A stretch of 48,226 nucleotides of DNA, from positions 1 through 48,226 of the forward strand of contig NZ_JAQVZX010000009.1 in NCBI RefSeq assembly GCF_028707975.1, written 5' to 3'. Positions 7,503 to 16,164 of the stretch are shown in pieces. The notes below the pieces were generated by a model, which saw only the letters and a program-made list of their open reading frames with translations, was not told the origin of the DNA and did not search any database. Position 1 is the stretch's first letter, and every line of letters begins with the position of its first letter. Source of the stretch: Syntrophomonas sp. (GTDB lineage: Bacteria > Bacillota > Syntrophomonadia > Syntrophomonadales > Syntrophomonadaceae). Made by a program: the position numbers and the translations under genes.

Positions 7503-9803
7503 ATGCCCTTGTCGTGGTTTGAGATTTTCATAGTTCTGGCGGCTTCCGCCTGTTTCAGTTATTATGCCTGCTGGCCTCTATTTATCTTAGTCTTTTTATT
7601 TCTCCTGGCAGGAGGAATTTGGGGCAGGAAGTACTCTCTGAGGTCTTATAGCGCTCTAGCCCTCTTGTTACTGGCCTTGCTGTTTTTTAACTGGATGCAG
7701 ACACCGGTACCGCTTGATTTAAAAGCACAAGAGGGAGTGGTTTTAACTGGCCGGGTGGAGACAATTCCTGAATTTGATGGTAAAAGAAGCAGTTTTGTTC
7801 TTAAGACTAAAGAGACTGGAAGGGCAGTGGAGAAAATTCAAGTATTCTGCAACTTCGCGGCTTCGGTACGGAAGGGTGAAGAAATATCATTGCGGGGAGA
7901 TTTAAGGCTTCCCCGACCTCCTGGAAACCCCGGGGAATTTGATTATCCGCGCTATTTATCCTATAGCGGGATTTATTATTTAATGTCGGTTAAAGAAGAA
8001 AATGCTATTACAATAATTTCCACGCCAGGACAGGCGGAAAGCTTTTTCGCCGCAATTCGAAACTCGGGAGAAAAAATTATTAGGGATCGCCTTCCACCAC
8101 AGGAAGCGGCCATCCTTCTGGGAATGCTGCTGGGCAAAACCGATGCCATGGACCCCGAACAATACCAGGACTTTCAGAAAAGCGGGATAGTACATATTTT
8201 TTCGGTATCCGGGCTTCATGTGGGCTTTCTTCTTTTGCTGATAACCTGGCTTACTTCCCTCTGCCGTATGTCACGGATGATGAAACTGGTGGTTACCAGT
8301 TTTTTTCTGCTGCTTTACGCTTCGGTGGTAGGTTGGCCGGTATCGGTTATTCGGGCAGTAATAATGGCTATTCTGGGATTAATAGCCTATTATTCGGGTA
8401 GAGAAAATGCTCTCTTGAACAGTCTTGGCCTGGCCGGAGCCATAATAATCTTGAGTGACCCTTATGCCCTATTCAAAATTTCCTTTCAGCTATCTTTTAT
8501 GGCCACCTGGGGCCTGCTTTACCTTTTCCCCCTCTTGAAAAAAAGGCTTCACTATACGAATCGCCTCTGGGATTTGCTCCTGATTCCTTTTTCGGCGCAG
8601 CTGGCCGTACTCCCTCTTACAGCCTATCACTTTAACCTCTTTAGCCCGGTATCTTTATTGAGCAATGTACTTACCTCTTATCTATCCGGAGCCTGCGTAA
8701 TCCTGGGATTGCTGGCTTTAATGCTGGCCACTGTCTGGCCTTTGCTGGCCGGCATATTCCTCTACCCGGCCGGGTTTTTTATTGAATTGATTATGGGCTT
8801 GAATAGCGCCGTCTTGAAGCTGCCTCTGGCTTTCTGCTGGGTTGCAACCCCGCACTTTATCCTGATAATCGTCTATTATCTTGGCCTGCTCCTTCTAGCT
8901 CTATCCTGGAGTAAAGACTATAGAAAAAACGAATTAAAGTATCTTGGGCTTTCCCTGATACTGCTCTTTATTCTGCTAATATCATTACCCGCCAGCCTAT
9001 ACCAGCGCGGGGTAATGGAGCTTGTGTTAATCGATGTGGGGCAGGGGGATAGTATTCTTTTAAAGAGTCCCGGAGGTAAATTTGTCCTGGTAGACGGTGG
9101 GGGCAGTCATTATTCTGACCCGGGCAGCAAGAAATTGCTTCCATACCTGCATCATCGTGGTATAAGGAAAATTGATGTGGTTATCAATACTCACCCGGAT
9201 ATAGACCATCTACAGGGATTGGAAAAAGCCAGTAAAGAGCTAAGCGTAGCTCATATTGCCTTACCCTATTGTTTTAAGGAGGCCAAAGAATATGAGGAAC
9301 TCAAAGGGGTTGCGGCCAGGAAAAATATTCCTCTAATCTTCCTGAAAAGCGGCCAGCGGCTCAACCTGGAAAAAGGATGTGAACTGACCGTTCTTTATCC
9401 AGAAGGGGAGCTTTATTATGGAAACCAATATAATAATAAATCGCTGGTCTTGAACTGCCAGTACGGAGCTTTCTCCTTTTTATTGACTGGCGATGTGGAG
9501 AAAGAAGGAATGCAGGAATTGCTGCAGCAGGGAAAATTGGGGACAAGTACTGTGCTAAAGGTGCCACACCATGGTAGCAAGGGCTCTCTGTTGCCGGAAT
9601 TTTACCGAGAACTTAACCCCCGCTGGGCCATTATTTCCGCTGGAGCCAACAACAGCTTTGGCCACCCGCATGCCAGCGTGTTAAAAGAACTTCAAGAACA
9701 AGGGATAGAGGTTTTGCGTACGGATGAGGACGGAGCCATAGTTTTCCAGAGCAATGGCCGCTGGGTTAAAATAAAAATCGGGGCGAAAGGGCAATCGATT
9801 TAA
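7503..9803 (+). CDS. comEC: ComEC/Rec2 DNA-uptake channel
   Basis: Polytopic membrane protein of 766 residues that forms the channel importing single-stranded DNA during transformation. The N-terminal hydrophobic helices and OB-like DUF4131 region (about 1-190) are followed by the Competence domain with many membrane segments (about 200-490; SGIVHIFSVSGLHVGFLL is diagnostic). A C-terminal metallo-beta-lactamase-like domain then contains LIDVGQGDSILL, NTHPDIDHLQG (~563) and VPHHGSKGS (~688). Full length for the family and no disruption. The ATG at 7503 follows a weak AGGTGG. The gene is convergent with the amidohydrolase gene, only 4 bp apart, with no evident terminator between. Confidence 0.96.
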   Translation: MPLSWFEIFIVLAASACFSYYACWPLFILVFLFLLAGGIWGRKYSLRSYSALALLLLALLFFNWMQTPVPLDLKAQEGVVLTGRVETIPEFDGKRSSFVLKTKETGRAVEKIQVFCNFAASVRKGEEISLRGDLRLPRPPGNPGEFDYPRYLSYSGIYYLMSVKEENAITIISTPGQAESFFAAIRNSGEKIIRDRLPPQEAAILLGMLLGKTDAMDPEQYQDFQKSGIVHIFSVSGLHVGFLLLLITWLTSLCRMSRMMKLVVTSFFLLLYASVVGWPVSVIRAVIMAILGLIAYYSGRENALLNSLGLAGAIIILSDPYALFKISFQLSFMATWGLLYLFPLLKKRLHYTNRLWDLLLIPFSAQLAVLPLTAYHFNLFSPVSLLSNVLTSYLSGACVILGLLALMLATVWPLLAGIFLYPAGFFIELIMGLNSAVLKLPLAFCWVATPHFILIIVYYLGLLLLALSWSKDYRKNELKYLGLSLILLFILLISLPASLYQRGVMELVLIDVGQGDSILLKSPGGKFVLVDGGGSHYSDPGSKKLLPYLHHRGIRKIDVVINTHPDIDHLQGLEKASKELSVAHIALPYCFKEAKEYEELKGVAARKNIPLIFLKSGQRLNLEKGCELTVLYPEGELYYGNQYNNKSLVLNCQYGAFSFLLTGDVEKEGMQELLQQGKLGTSTVLKVPHHGSKGSLLPEFYRELNPRWAIISAGANNSFGHPHASVLKELQEQGIEVLRTDEDGAIVFQSNGRWVKIKIGAKGQSI

Positions 9804-9807
9804 ATAG

Positions 9808-11136
9808 CTATTTCAACCCGGTCCTTTGCAGTATCCGATCCAGGGCTTTTTCGCTATTTATTTTTACTGCTTCAGCATCAATAGTAAGCAGGGCAGTATT
9901 CAGCATCAAGAATCTGCCATCAACCATAGTAGCCCAGACATCACTGGCCAGAGCCTGATAAACCAGTTGGCTGTAGACAGTGCTATGGGCTGTCGGCTGG
10001 CTATGCCAGTGCTCAAGATTGACAATAGCCAAATCAGCCTTTTTCCCAGGCTCCAGACTGCCTATCTCTTTTTCCTGTCCCATGGCCCGTGCACCACCCA
10101 GGGTCGCCATTTCGAATACTTTTTCTGCCGGCATGCTGGTCGGGCCGTAGGAGGGCTTGTGGATTAAAGCTGCCAGGCGCATTTCCATAAATTGACTGAG
10201 GTTATTATTACAAGGAGCGCCATCAGCACCCAGGGAGACCCGGGCTCCCTTATCCAGCAAGGCTGGAACCGGAGCCAGCCCGGAGGCCAGTTTAAGGTTG
10301 GAGGCCGGGCAGTGAACGACATTTACCTGCTTTTCGGCCAGGATTTTCATTTCTTCTTCGTTTATGTGAATGCAATGAGCCAGTATTACTTTATCATGGC
10401 ACAAGCCCAGTTGATCAAAGTAGATAATATTTCTTAAACCTCTCTCTTTTTCCACTATTCTGATTTCATCCCGGTTCTCCGAAGCATGGCTGTGTACGGG
10501 TATATTGAATTTTTCTGAGAGCTGGCTGATTTCCCGGAGTAATCTCTCGCTGCAAGATATCGCAAAACGAGGGCAAAAGGCATAATTTATGCGGCCCTGT
10601 TCTTGGTCGTTCCAGCGCTCAAAAAGATCCATGCTTTCCTGTAGGGATTTCTCCCGTGAGTCTATCAACTTTTCCGGTACCTCATCCCCGCAATCCATCA
10701 TGCATTTGCCTCCCAGGTAGCGTAAACCGGATTGTTTTACCGCTTCAAACAATGAATTGCTATGCCTAACCGTACCCATATCTATAATGGAAGTGGTAGC
10801 TCCGGAAATGAGTTCGGCTGATGCCAGGAGGGCAGAGTAATAAAGGGATTCTTCATCATGAGCCGCTTCCAGGGGCCAGATGCGTTGCTTCAGCCAGTCC
10901 ATCAGTTCCAAATCATCCGCAAATCCCCGAAAAAGGGTCTGGCAGAGGTGAATATGGGATTGTATGAGACCGGGAATTACCAGCATGCCGGCAGCGTCTA
11001 TTTCCTGCCGGATCTCACATCCCTTCAGGGCTCCTATCTCCTTTATCCGGTCACCTTCTATCAAAATGTCCGCTCGCAGGATATCCCGCCTGGAGTTCAT
11101 GGTAACCAGGGTTCCATTGCGGATTAATATTGACAC
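9808..11136 (-). CDS. Amidohydrolase, S-adenosylhomocysteine/5'-deoxyadenosine deaminase type
   Basis: Metal-dependent amidohydrolase of 442 residues in the TrzA/MtaD (ATZ) group. Metal ligands are visible as H61 and H63 (QSHIHLCQTLFRGFADD), H217 (VHSHASE), H254 (AHCIH) and D305 (LGADGAP). The N- and C-terminal strands of the composite beta-sandwich (LIRNGTLVTM, GSLEPGKKADLAIV) are present. Family members deaminate SAH, methylthioadenosine, 5'-deoxyadenosine or related purines, which fits recycling of radical-SAM by-products. The exact substrate cannot be read from sequence. It overlaps the upstream antiporter gene by 13 bp, suggesting translational coupling. Chlorohydrolase annotations for this family are usually misleading. 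Confidence 0.88.
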   Translation of the reverse strand: MSILIRNGTLVTMNSRRDILRADILIEGDRIKEIGALKGCEIRQEIDAAGMLVIPGLIQSHIHLCQTLFRGFADDLELMDWLKQRIWPLEAAHDEESLYYSALLASAELISGATTSIIDMGTVRHSNSLFEAVKQSGLRYLGGKCMMDCGDEVPEKLIDSREKSLQESMDLFERWNDQEQGRINYAFCPRFAISCSERLLREISQLSEKFNIPVHSHASENRDEIRIVEKERGLRNIIYFDQLGLCHDKVILAHCIHINEEEMKILAEKQVNVVHCPASNLKLASGLAPVPALLDKGARVSLGADGAPCNNNLSQFMEMRLAALIHKPSYGPTSMPAEKVFEMATLGGARAMGQEKEIGSLEPGKKADLAIVNLEHWHSQPTAHSTVYSQLVYQALASDVWATMVDGRFLMLNTALLTIDAEAVKINSEKALDRILQRTGLK

Positions 11137-12596
11137 GAATATCCCTCCCTTTCATTTTGACCATTACTTCCATCCAACAAGTCCAGCAATTCCTCTCGAT
11201 AGTTGCTTTTAAGCAGAATAAACAGCAAATCTTTGGGTTTTACAACTGTATCTCCCCGGGGGGTTATTATTTCATCCTGCCGCACAATGGCAGTTACCAG
11301 GCTGTCCTGGGGCCAGGGTATATCCTGCAGGCTATGGTTAACCAGCCAGGAACCTTTATCCACGCTATACTCCAACAGTTCGCTCTGCGTCTCCTGCAAG
11401 GCAATCAGCTCAAAAGAAAAAGGGTGGCGTACTTTACTTCCTGCCAGCAAACCCAGCTTTTTAGCTACCAGGTCAATGCTGGAGCCTTGAATCAAGGCTG
11501 ACATTAATACTACGAAAAAAACCACATTAAAATAGTAACTGCCTCCCTCTAATCCTGCAACATAAGGATATGTTGCCAGTACAATCGGGACTGCGCCCTT
11601 GATTCCTCCCCAGCAAATAAAGAGTTTTTCTTTTAAGCTGTATTCCCAAAAAATTGTGCAAAGGAAAACCGCTACCGGCCGTGCTATAAAAGTTAAGATT
11701 ACAGCAATAATGATACCATGCTGCCAGTTTTGTAGCAGATTTGATGGAAATACCAGCAGCCCCAGCATCAAGAACAAAACCACCTGACTAAAGGTAGACA
11801 AGCCCCCAATAAACCTGGTGATGCCTTGTTTATAAACGAATTCTGCATTGCCTATGTAGCAACCAGCGATAAACACGGCTAAAAAGCCATTGGTATTTAA
11901 TTCATCAGCCAGACCATAGCTTAAGAAGCAGAGACTTAAAATAAGAACATAATAAAAACCGCCTGAATCAAGTTTAATCCGGTTAATCAAGTGTGGCGCG
12001 GTTTTTCCCAGCAAATAACCAATGCTTAAACCGGTCAGTATCTGCCAGAGCAGTTTGCCTAAAAAGAGCTGCCAACTGGTGATTTCTCCCTGCATAAAAC
12101 TGATAATAGTAATTGTTAGTATAATAGCCATGGGATCGTTGGAAGCCGATTCTACTTCGATTGTAGCAGCAGTTTTGGGTTCTATGCGTTTATTGCGGAA
12201 TATAGCAAATACTGCGGCAGCGTCTGTTGATGATACAATTGCCCCGATTAAGATAGCTGATTCCAGGGGCAAGCCAATCAGCAGGTGGGACAACAGACCC
12301 AGGGTAACAGCCGTGACAATTATCCCCAGAGTGGCCAGAGAAAATGCGGGCTGGAAAGCCAGGCGCAATAAGTCCTTTTTTGTGCTGAACCCACCTTCAA
12401 ATAGAATAATAATCATGCAGGCAATGGCAATTTGCTGTGCCAATACAGGATCATCAAATTGTATAAGGTTAAAACCATCGCTTCCAAAAATCATGCCCAG
12501 AGCAATAAAGATTACCAGGCCGGGAACTCCGAAGCGAGCAGACATTTTGCTGGAAAAGGTAGCAATAAGAAGCAAAACCGCAAGAAAGAATAACAT
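11124..12596 (-). CDS. CPA1 family cation/proton antiporter (NhaP2/CvrA-like)
   Basis: Membrane antiporter of 490 residues with about twelve hydrophobic helices. Typical CPA1 sequences are IACMIIILFEGGFSTKKDLL and AIVSSTDAAAVFAIF with the conserved transport aspartate, followed by ESASNDPMAI. The last ~90 residues form a soluble TrkA-C-like (RCK C-terminal) domain (GSWLVNHSLQDIPWPQDSLV), as in potassium/proton antiporters, where it senses a ligand. Ion specificity (K+ or Na+) is inferred, not shown. The ATG at 12596 gives a normal start. It is the first gene of a two-gene unit with the amidohydrolase, an unexpected pairing. Confidence 0.9.
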   Translation of the reverse strand: MLFFLAVLLLIATFSSKMSARFGVPGLVIFIALGMIFGSDGFNLIQFDDPVLAQQIAIACMIIILFEGGFSTKKDLLRLAFQPAFSLATLGIIVTAVTLGLLSHLLIGLPLESAILIGAIVSSTDAAAVFAIFRNKRIEPKTAATIEVESASNDPMAIILTITIISFMQGEITSWQLFLGKLLWQILTGLSIGYLLGKTAPHLINRIKLDSGGFYYVLILSLCFLSYGLADELNTNGFLAVFIAGCYIGNAEFVYKQGITRFIGGLSTFSQVVLFLMLGLLVFPSNLLQNWQHGIIIAVILTFIARPVAVFLCTIFWEYSLKEKLFICWGGIKGAVPIVLATYPYVAGLEGGSYYFNVVFFVVLMSALIQGSSIDLVAKKLGLLAGSKVRHPFSFELIALQETQSELLEYSVDKGSWLVNHSLQDIPWPQDSLVTAIVRQDEIITPRGDTVVKPKDLLFILLKSNYREELLDLLDGSNGQNEREGYSCQY

Positions 12597-12762
12597 GGTT
12601 ACCCCCGTGATATGACAATTGTTCTTTAACTATAGTATTAAGATTATCATAGTTTCCCAGCAGTTCGCAAATTCTTGGCTGAAAAGGAAACAGATAAGGT
12701 TCAAAAATACTACATTAAACTCCGGGGAGGTAGTATTCCGCCGATTGCTATCCGGTCTAGAA

Positions 12763-12791
12763 TTGCCCTGCTTGAGCCTCTGGGGTATAAT
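12763..12791 (+). promoter_or_regulatory. Candidate sigma-A promoter for thioesterase-holA
   Basis: TTGCCC (12763-12768), 17-bp spacer, TATAAT (12786-12791). Expected start near 12798 would give a leader of ~217 nt containing the MITE fragment and a copy of the dispersed repeat. The rest of the 418-bp space before the thioesterase gene shows no gene. Confidence 0.6.
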
Positions 12792-12852
12792 CGTGTCAAA
12801 AGATAGCAAAAAGTTATTAGTATTAGCAGTAAATAATTTTCGAATTATTTTA

Positions 12853-12916
12853 AGTGACTCTGCTGCAGAAAACCCTTTTTATGCAAGCTAATGCATATTT
12901 ATAACTTTTTGCAGTG
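12853..12916 (-). repeat. Short MITE derivative
   Basis: TGACTCTGCTGCAGAAAACC at one end and ATAACTTTTTGCAGTG at the other, with TAATGCATATTTATAAC between. Both ends match parts of the element at 7235-7466 (TTGACTCTACTGCAAAAACC and CACTGCAAAAAGTTAT when reversed), so this looks like an internally deleted copy. Confidence 0.6.
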
Positions 12917-12960
12917 GAACCCTCCATGCCTGCAAGGCACAACCAAGAATGAAAATATTT
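12916..12960 (-). repeat. Dispersed intergenic repeat (CCATGGG family), copy E
   Basis: On the minus strand TTTTCATTCTTGGTTGTGCC, then GCATGGAGGGTT. A diverged copy placed right against the MITE derivative. Confidence 0.6.
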
Positions 12961-13014
12961 CTTTAAGTAAATTTCCTTACTAGACTACTAAGGGGAAAGG
13001 AGATAAGAAAGATT

Positions 13015-13440
13015 ATGTCAGAAGAATCAATAATATTTGATAATGAGTTTTTTAAGAATACGGTTATGGAGGTTCTGGGGATTGAAATAACCGAGTTTTC
13101 CCAGGAGCGGGTAGTGGCTACTATGCCCGTAACCCCCAGAACCCATCAACCCTTTGGTTTTCTGCATGGCGGAGTATCGGTGGTAGTGGCTGAGACGGTA
13201 GCCTCAGCCGGTAGTTATCTTTTTATTGATGTGGAAAAACAACGGGCTGTGGGTCTGGAAATAAATGCTAATCATATTCGCAGCAAGCGCGATGGAATGA
13301 TAAAAGCTGTAGGGACTCCGATTCATGTAGGGCGCAGCACTATTGTTTGGGATGTCCGGATCTATGATGAGGCCGGGGATATGCTATGTATTTCCCGCTG
13401 TACCGTAGCGATAATCGAATTGCGGGACGAAAAGCAATAG
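13015..13440 (+). CDS. PaaI-type hotdog-fold thioesterase
   Basis: Protein of 141 residues of the PaaI/YdiI-like thioesterase family, which hydrolyses acyl-CoA or aryl-CoA thioesters in the cytoplasm. The active-site loop FGFLHGGVSVVVAETVAS (about 47-64) carries the HGG motif and the catalytic-type Glu60; the second half has VGRSTIVWDVRIYDEAGDML. Length is normal. The ATG at 13015 is preceded by AAAGGAGA. It lies 24 bp upstream of holA and is probably co-transcribed with it. The natural substrate cannot be told; in a fatty-acid-oxidising syntroph it might help recycle CoA, which is inference. Confidence 0.9.
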   Translation: MSEESIIFDNEFFKNTVMEVLGIEITEFSQERVVATMPVTPRTHQPFGFLHGGVSVVVAETVASAGSYLFIDVEKQRAVGLEINANHIRSKRDGMIKAVGTPIHVGRSTIVWDVRIYDEAGDMLCISRCTVAIIELRDEKQ

Positions 13441-13464
13441 TACAGCGAAAGGAACGAGTATCTT

Positions 13465-14457
13465 ATGAGCAAGAATCGGATTTATTTCCTTTGGGGTGAA
13501 GAAAGCTATTTAATTGACCGGGAACTGGAAAGAATTGCAGCGCTTATGGGCCAGGAAAGTGGCGAAGAAGTGGAAACTACTTATCTGAACGCAGATGAGC
13601 TGAATGCCTATGAATTGCTGGAAGCCCTGCAATTCAGTCCTTTATTTTCCTTGCAGAGGCTGGTGGTAATAAAGAGGCCCTGGTGGTTAGGAAAAGCCAA
13701 ACGACGGGGGGGTAAAACTGCCGAGATAGAGAAAGTATTCTTGGATTACCTGCAGCAGGACATGGAAGGGCAGGTACTGGTACTAACCGCCAGTGAACAT
13801 AGTACTACAAATCCCCTGGTAAAGATGCTGGATCGTGAGGCCACTGTAATTGCTTGCAAATCCCTCGGCAGCCAGCAACTGTCGGAATGGATAAATAAGG
13901 AGTTTGCTTCCCGTGGTTTGAAGGTAGAAAAGTCCGCCGCCAACCTGATGGCGAAAAGTGGACAGGATATGTATTACCTGCAAAATCTCATTGATAAAAC
14001 CGCCTTGCTGGTGAAGGGGCGGCCAGTTAAAATTGCCGATATTGAAGGGGAACTGGAGACTAAAGCTGAAATCAAGGTCTTCAAGTTAAGCGATGCGTTA
14101 TTGAAGCGCAACCTGAAGGCCTCTTTCCAGGCCTATAATCAACTGTTGGTTCAGGGAGAACACCCGATTTTATTTCTTTATATTATTGTGCGCCAGTTCA
14201 TGGCCCTGGCCAGGGTTAAATACTATAGTGAAAAATCTTATAGCAGCAGGGAGATAGCGGGTCAAACAGGCTTACACGAATTCATGGTAAAGAAGATGCT
14301 GGATAATGCCCGGAATTTTGGTTGGGAAGAATTGAGGCAGCTATTTCAAATATTTCTGCAAACCGATATTAAGTTCAAGAGCAGCAGTATGGATAACAAA
14401 ATGCTCATGGAGGCCCTGATAGTGGAAATCTGTAGTGGCAGGCAAAAAGGCAGATAA
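13465..14457 (+). CDS. holA: DNA polymerase III subunit delta
   Basis: Clamp-loader delta subunit of 330 residues that opens the beta sliding clamp. It begins with the typical YFLWGEESYLIDRELERI (P-loop-like region without a functional Walker motif). The rest matches the three-domain layout of HolA, ending in the helical collar domain (HEFMVKKMLDNARNFGWEEL, TDIKFKSSSMDNKMLMEALIVEIC). The order comEC-(...)-holA-rpsT is the one known in Firmicutes. ATG at 13465 with AAAGGAA upstream. It is followed by a strong hairpin and the convergent rpsT. Confidence 0.93.
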   Translation: MSKNRIYFLWGEESYLIDRELERIAALMGQESGEEVETTYLNADELNAYELLEALQFSPLFSLQRLVVIKRPWWLGKAKRRGGKTAEIEKVFLDYLQQDMEGQVLVLTASEHSTTNPLVKMLDREATVIACKSLGSQQLSEWINKEFASRGLKVEKSAANLMAKSGQDMYYLQNLIDKTALLVKGRPVKIADIEGELETKAEIKVFKLSDALLKRNLKASFQAYNQLLVQGEHPILFLYIIVRQFMALARVKYYSEKSYSSREIAGQTGLHEFMVKKMLDNARNFGWEELRQLFQIFLQTDIKFKSSSMDNKMLMEALIVEICSGRQKGR

Positions 14458-14459
14458 AA

Positions 14460-14492
14460 AATAAGAACCTGTCCGTAGACAGGTTCCTGCTT
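14460..14492. terminator. Bidirectional terminator, holA / rpsT
   Basis: GAACCTGTC (14465-14473), loop CGTA, GACAGGTTC (14478-14486): a perfect 9-bp stem, extended by AATAAG/CTTATT, between the convergent holA and rpsT genes. It overlaps the last codons of rpsT. Confidence 0.85.
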
Positions 14493-14757
14493 ATTGGCTA
14501 ATACTATTCAGCTTTTTACTTAAAGCTGATTTTTTTCTGGCCACATTATTCTTATGAAGGATTCCTTTGCTGATGCTCTTATCTAAAAGGGAGGTTACCT
14601 GCAACAGATTGCTGCCGGCTGTATCCAAATCCTCCGCAGTTATTGCATTATCATATTGCTTTATTGCTCTTTTCAGCTTACTTTTATAAGCTTTATTTCT
14701 GAGCCGGTTGGCTTCTGCCCTATGAGCTCTTTTAGCGGGGGTTTTACTTTTGGCCAC
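14491..14757 (-). CDS. rpsT: Ribosomal protein S20
   Basis: Small-subunit protein of 88 residues that binds 16S rRNA. It begins (GTG)AKSKTPAKRAHRAEANRLRN and is rich in Lys/Arg/Ala helix, as all S20 proteins are. The GTG at 14757 is chosen because AAGGAGGTGA, a full anti-Shine-Dalgarno match, lies just upstream and the length then fits the family. A sigma-A promoter is visible at 14795-14823. It stands alone, convergent with holA. Confidence 0.97.
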   Translation of the reverse strand: MAKSKTPAKRAHRAEANRLRNKAYKSKLKRAIKQYDNAITAEDLDTAGSNLLQVTSLLDKSISKGILHKNNVARKKSALSKKLNSISQ

Positions 14758-14794
14758 ACTTTCACCTCCTTGTAAGTTGAAGACTAACAGGAAT

Positions 14795-14823
14795 ACTATA
14801 GCACTCCCCCAATTAAATTGCAA
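14795..14823 (-). promoter_or_regulatory. Sigma-A promoter of rpsT
   Basis: On the minus strand TTGCAA (14818-14823), 17-bp spacer, TATAGT (14795-14800), giving a short leader before the GTG start at 14757. Confidence 0.75.
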
Positions 14824-15117
14824 GAAAAAACGTATTTAATTCTATGGTGCCAGGCACTTAAGTTGTTAAGTTATATTTTACCTCGATTAAGCATCGGAAG
14901 AAACTGCGTAGTAGTTTCAACACAGCGCCGCAACGAGGCGGGGAATTAGAAAACTGCCGCCCGTTTCATAAATATGTAGCAGCCGCTTAATAAAGCAGAG
15001 GATATATTTTGCCTCGTTATATTATGAGCCCTTAATAAAGGAAAGACTATACTAAAAAGAACCGGGTTCTAATTATCTCTTGTCCACCATAAATTTAATA
15101 AGATATTTGATGGTGGG
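14824..15117. other. Gene-free space at the position of gpr
   Basis: About 290 bp between the rpsT promoter and spoIIP. It contains the palindrome GTGCCAGGCAC (14847-14857) and small hairpins such as AAACT...AGTTT, but no open frame that resembles a protein. In B. subtilis the spore protease gene gpr lies here. The end of the region forms an inverted repeat over the spoIIP ribosome site (15081-15124). Confidence 0.6.
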
Positions 15118-16161
15118 GTGGACAGGGTGCACAAGCACTACTTTGGGACTTTTATAAAAAGCATCTTCCTTATGCAATTATTTTTATTGGTTTTGATAAC
15201 CGGGGTTAGTGCTGAGATTAGCAGCCCCTATCTGGGGAAGATGCCGACTTTCAATATGCAGAATATCTTGCTGCCTTTTAAAAAAATTGAGCTGGATAAA
15301 AAGCAGGCAGCCAGTCTCTTCCGGGAAGTAAATGTGGTTTTTGCCGGGGAAAAGACTTCTTTTCCTATGACAAGGCATTATTTTAAGGAGAAGATGCCGG
15401 AAGACTTGATGATATCCAGTATCCAGGCCCTGGCCTATGGTCGCAACGAAGAAGATCTCCGGGAGAATGAGGGGGAAAACGAGGTTCAATTGCCCGAAGT
15501 TGAGCCGGAGCCGCTGGAGGAGAGCCGGGATATTGATTATAGCCGCTTTTTTAAAGACTGCAAGGTAGTATTTTACTGTACCCATAGTGCCGAATCCTAC
15601 ATTCCTGATAGTGGGAAGGCCCGTTGCGACGGGCAAAGGGGGTTGGTCAATGAGGTGGCCAGGAGTATTAGTGAATCATTAAGCAAACGGGGACTGCCGG
15701 CTGAATTCGAAGACAGGATTCATGATTTTCCTGATTATAACAAGAGTTATACCAACTCCCGGGAAACGGTACAAAAAATACTCCAGTCCAATAATAAATT
15801 GCTGGCCTTGTTTGATATTCATCGCGACAGTATACCCGGTCTGGAAAAAGCCGAGACCGTAGAAATAGATGGAAAGAAAAGCGCCCGTATTCTGATAATT
15901 GTCGGAACCGATGAGCGCAAAAGCCATCCGGAATGGCGGAAGAACCTGGAATTTGCCCAGGAAATCTATCATCAGGGGGAAAAGAAATATCCTGGTCTGA
16001 TAAAAGGAATCAGAACCAAGGCCGGGACTTATAACCAGGAGTTTTTCCCCCGGGCCTTGTTGCTGGAGTTCGGCGGTGATTTGAACTCTTTGGCGGAGGC
16101 CCGCTATGCAGGAATGCTTTTTTCTGATATCTTAATCGAAGTGCTAAAGGAGGACTTATAA
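15118..16161 (+). CDS. spoIIP: Stage II sporulation protein P
   Basis: Membrane-anchored amidase/endopeptidase of up to 347 residues that, with SpoIID and SpoIIM, degrades septal peptidoglycan to drive engulfment. An N-terminal transmembrane segment (FLMQLFLLVLITGVSAEI) is followed by the SpoIIP catalytic domain with VVFYCTHSAESYIP (catalytic-type His near 156), a YTNSRETVQKIL segment and LALFDIHRDSIPG (near 233). The GTG at 15118 is shown; the GTG at 15127 may be better placed relative to the GGTGGGG ribosome site. The leader contains competing inverted repeats covering that site. The next gene, 3 bp downstream, is probably in the same operon. Confidence 0.94.
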   Translation: MDRVHKHYFGTFIKSIFLMQLFLLVLITGVSAEISSPYLGKMPTFNMQNILLPFKKIELDKKQAASLFREVNVVFAGEKTSFPMTRHYFKEKMPEDLMISSIQALAYGRNEEDLRENEGENEVQLPEVEPEPLEESRDIDYSRFFKDCKVVFYCTHSAESYIPDSGKARCDGQRGLVNEVARSISESLSKRGLPAEFEDRIHDFPDYNKSYTNSRETVQKILQSNNKLLALFDIHRDSIPGLEKAETVEIDGKKSARILIIVGTDERKSHPEWRKNLEFAQEIYHQGEKKYPGLIKGIRTKAGTYNQEFFPRALLLEFGGDLNSLAEARYAGMLFSDILIEVLKEDL

Positions 16162-16164
16162 CAG

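Noticed and set aside
9798-9815. AAATAGCTATTT palindrome between comEC and the amidohydrolase as a terminator
   Set aside because: Stem is short and AT-only with no T run beyond it.
12619-12891. 90-codon plus-strand open frame before the thioesterase
   Set aside because: It covers a promoter and a MITE fragment and lacks a ribosome site; judged chance.
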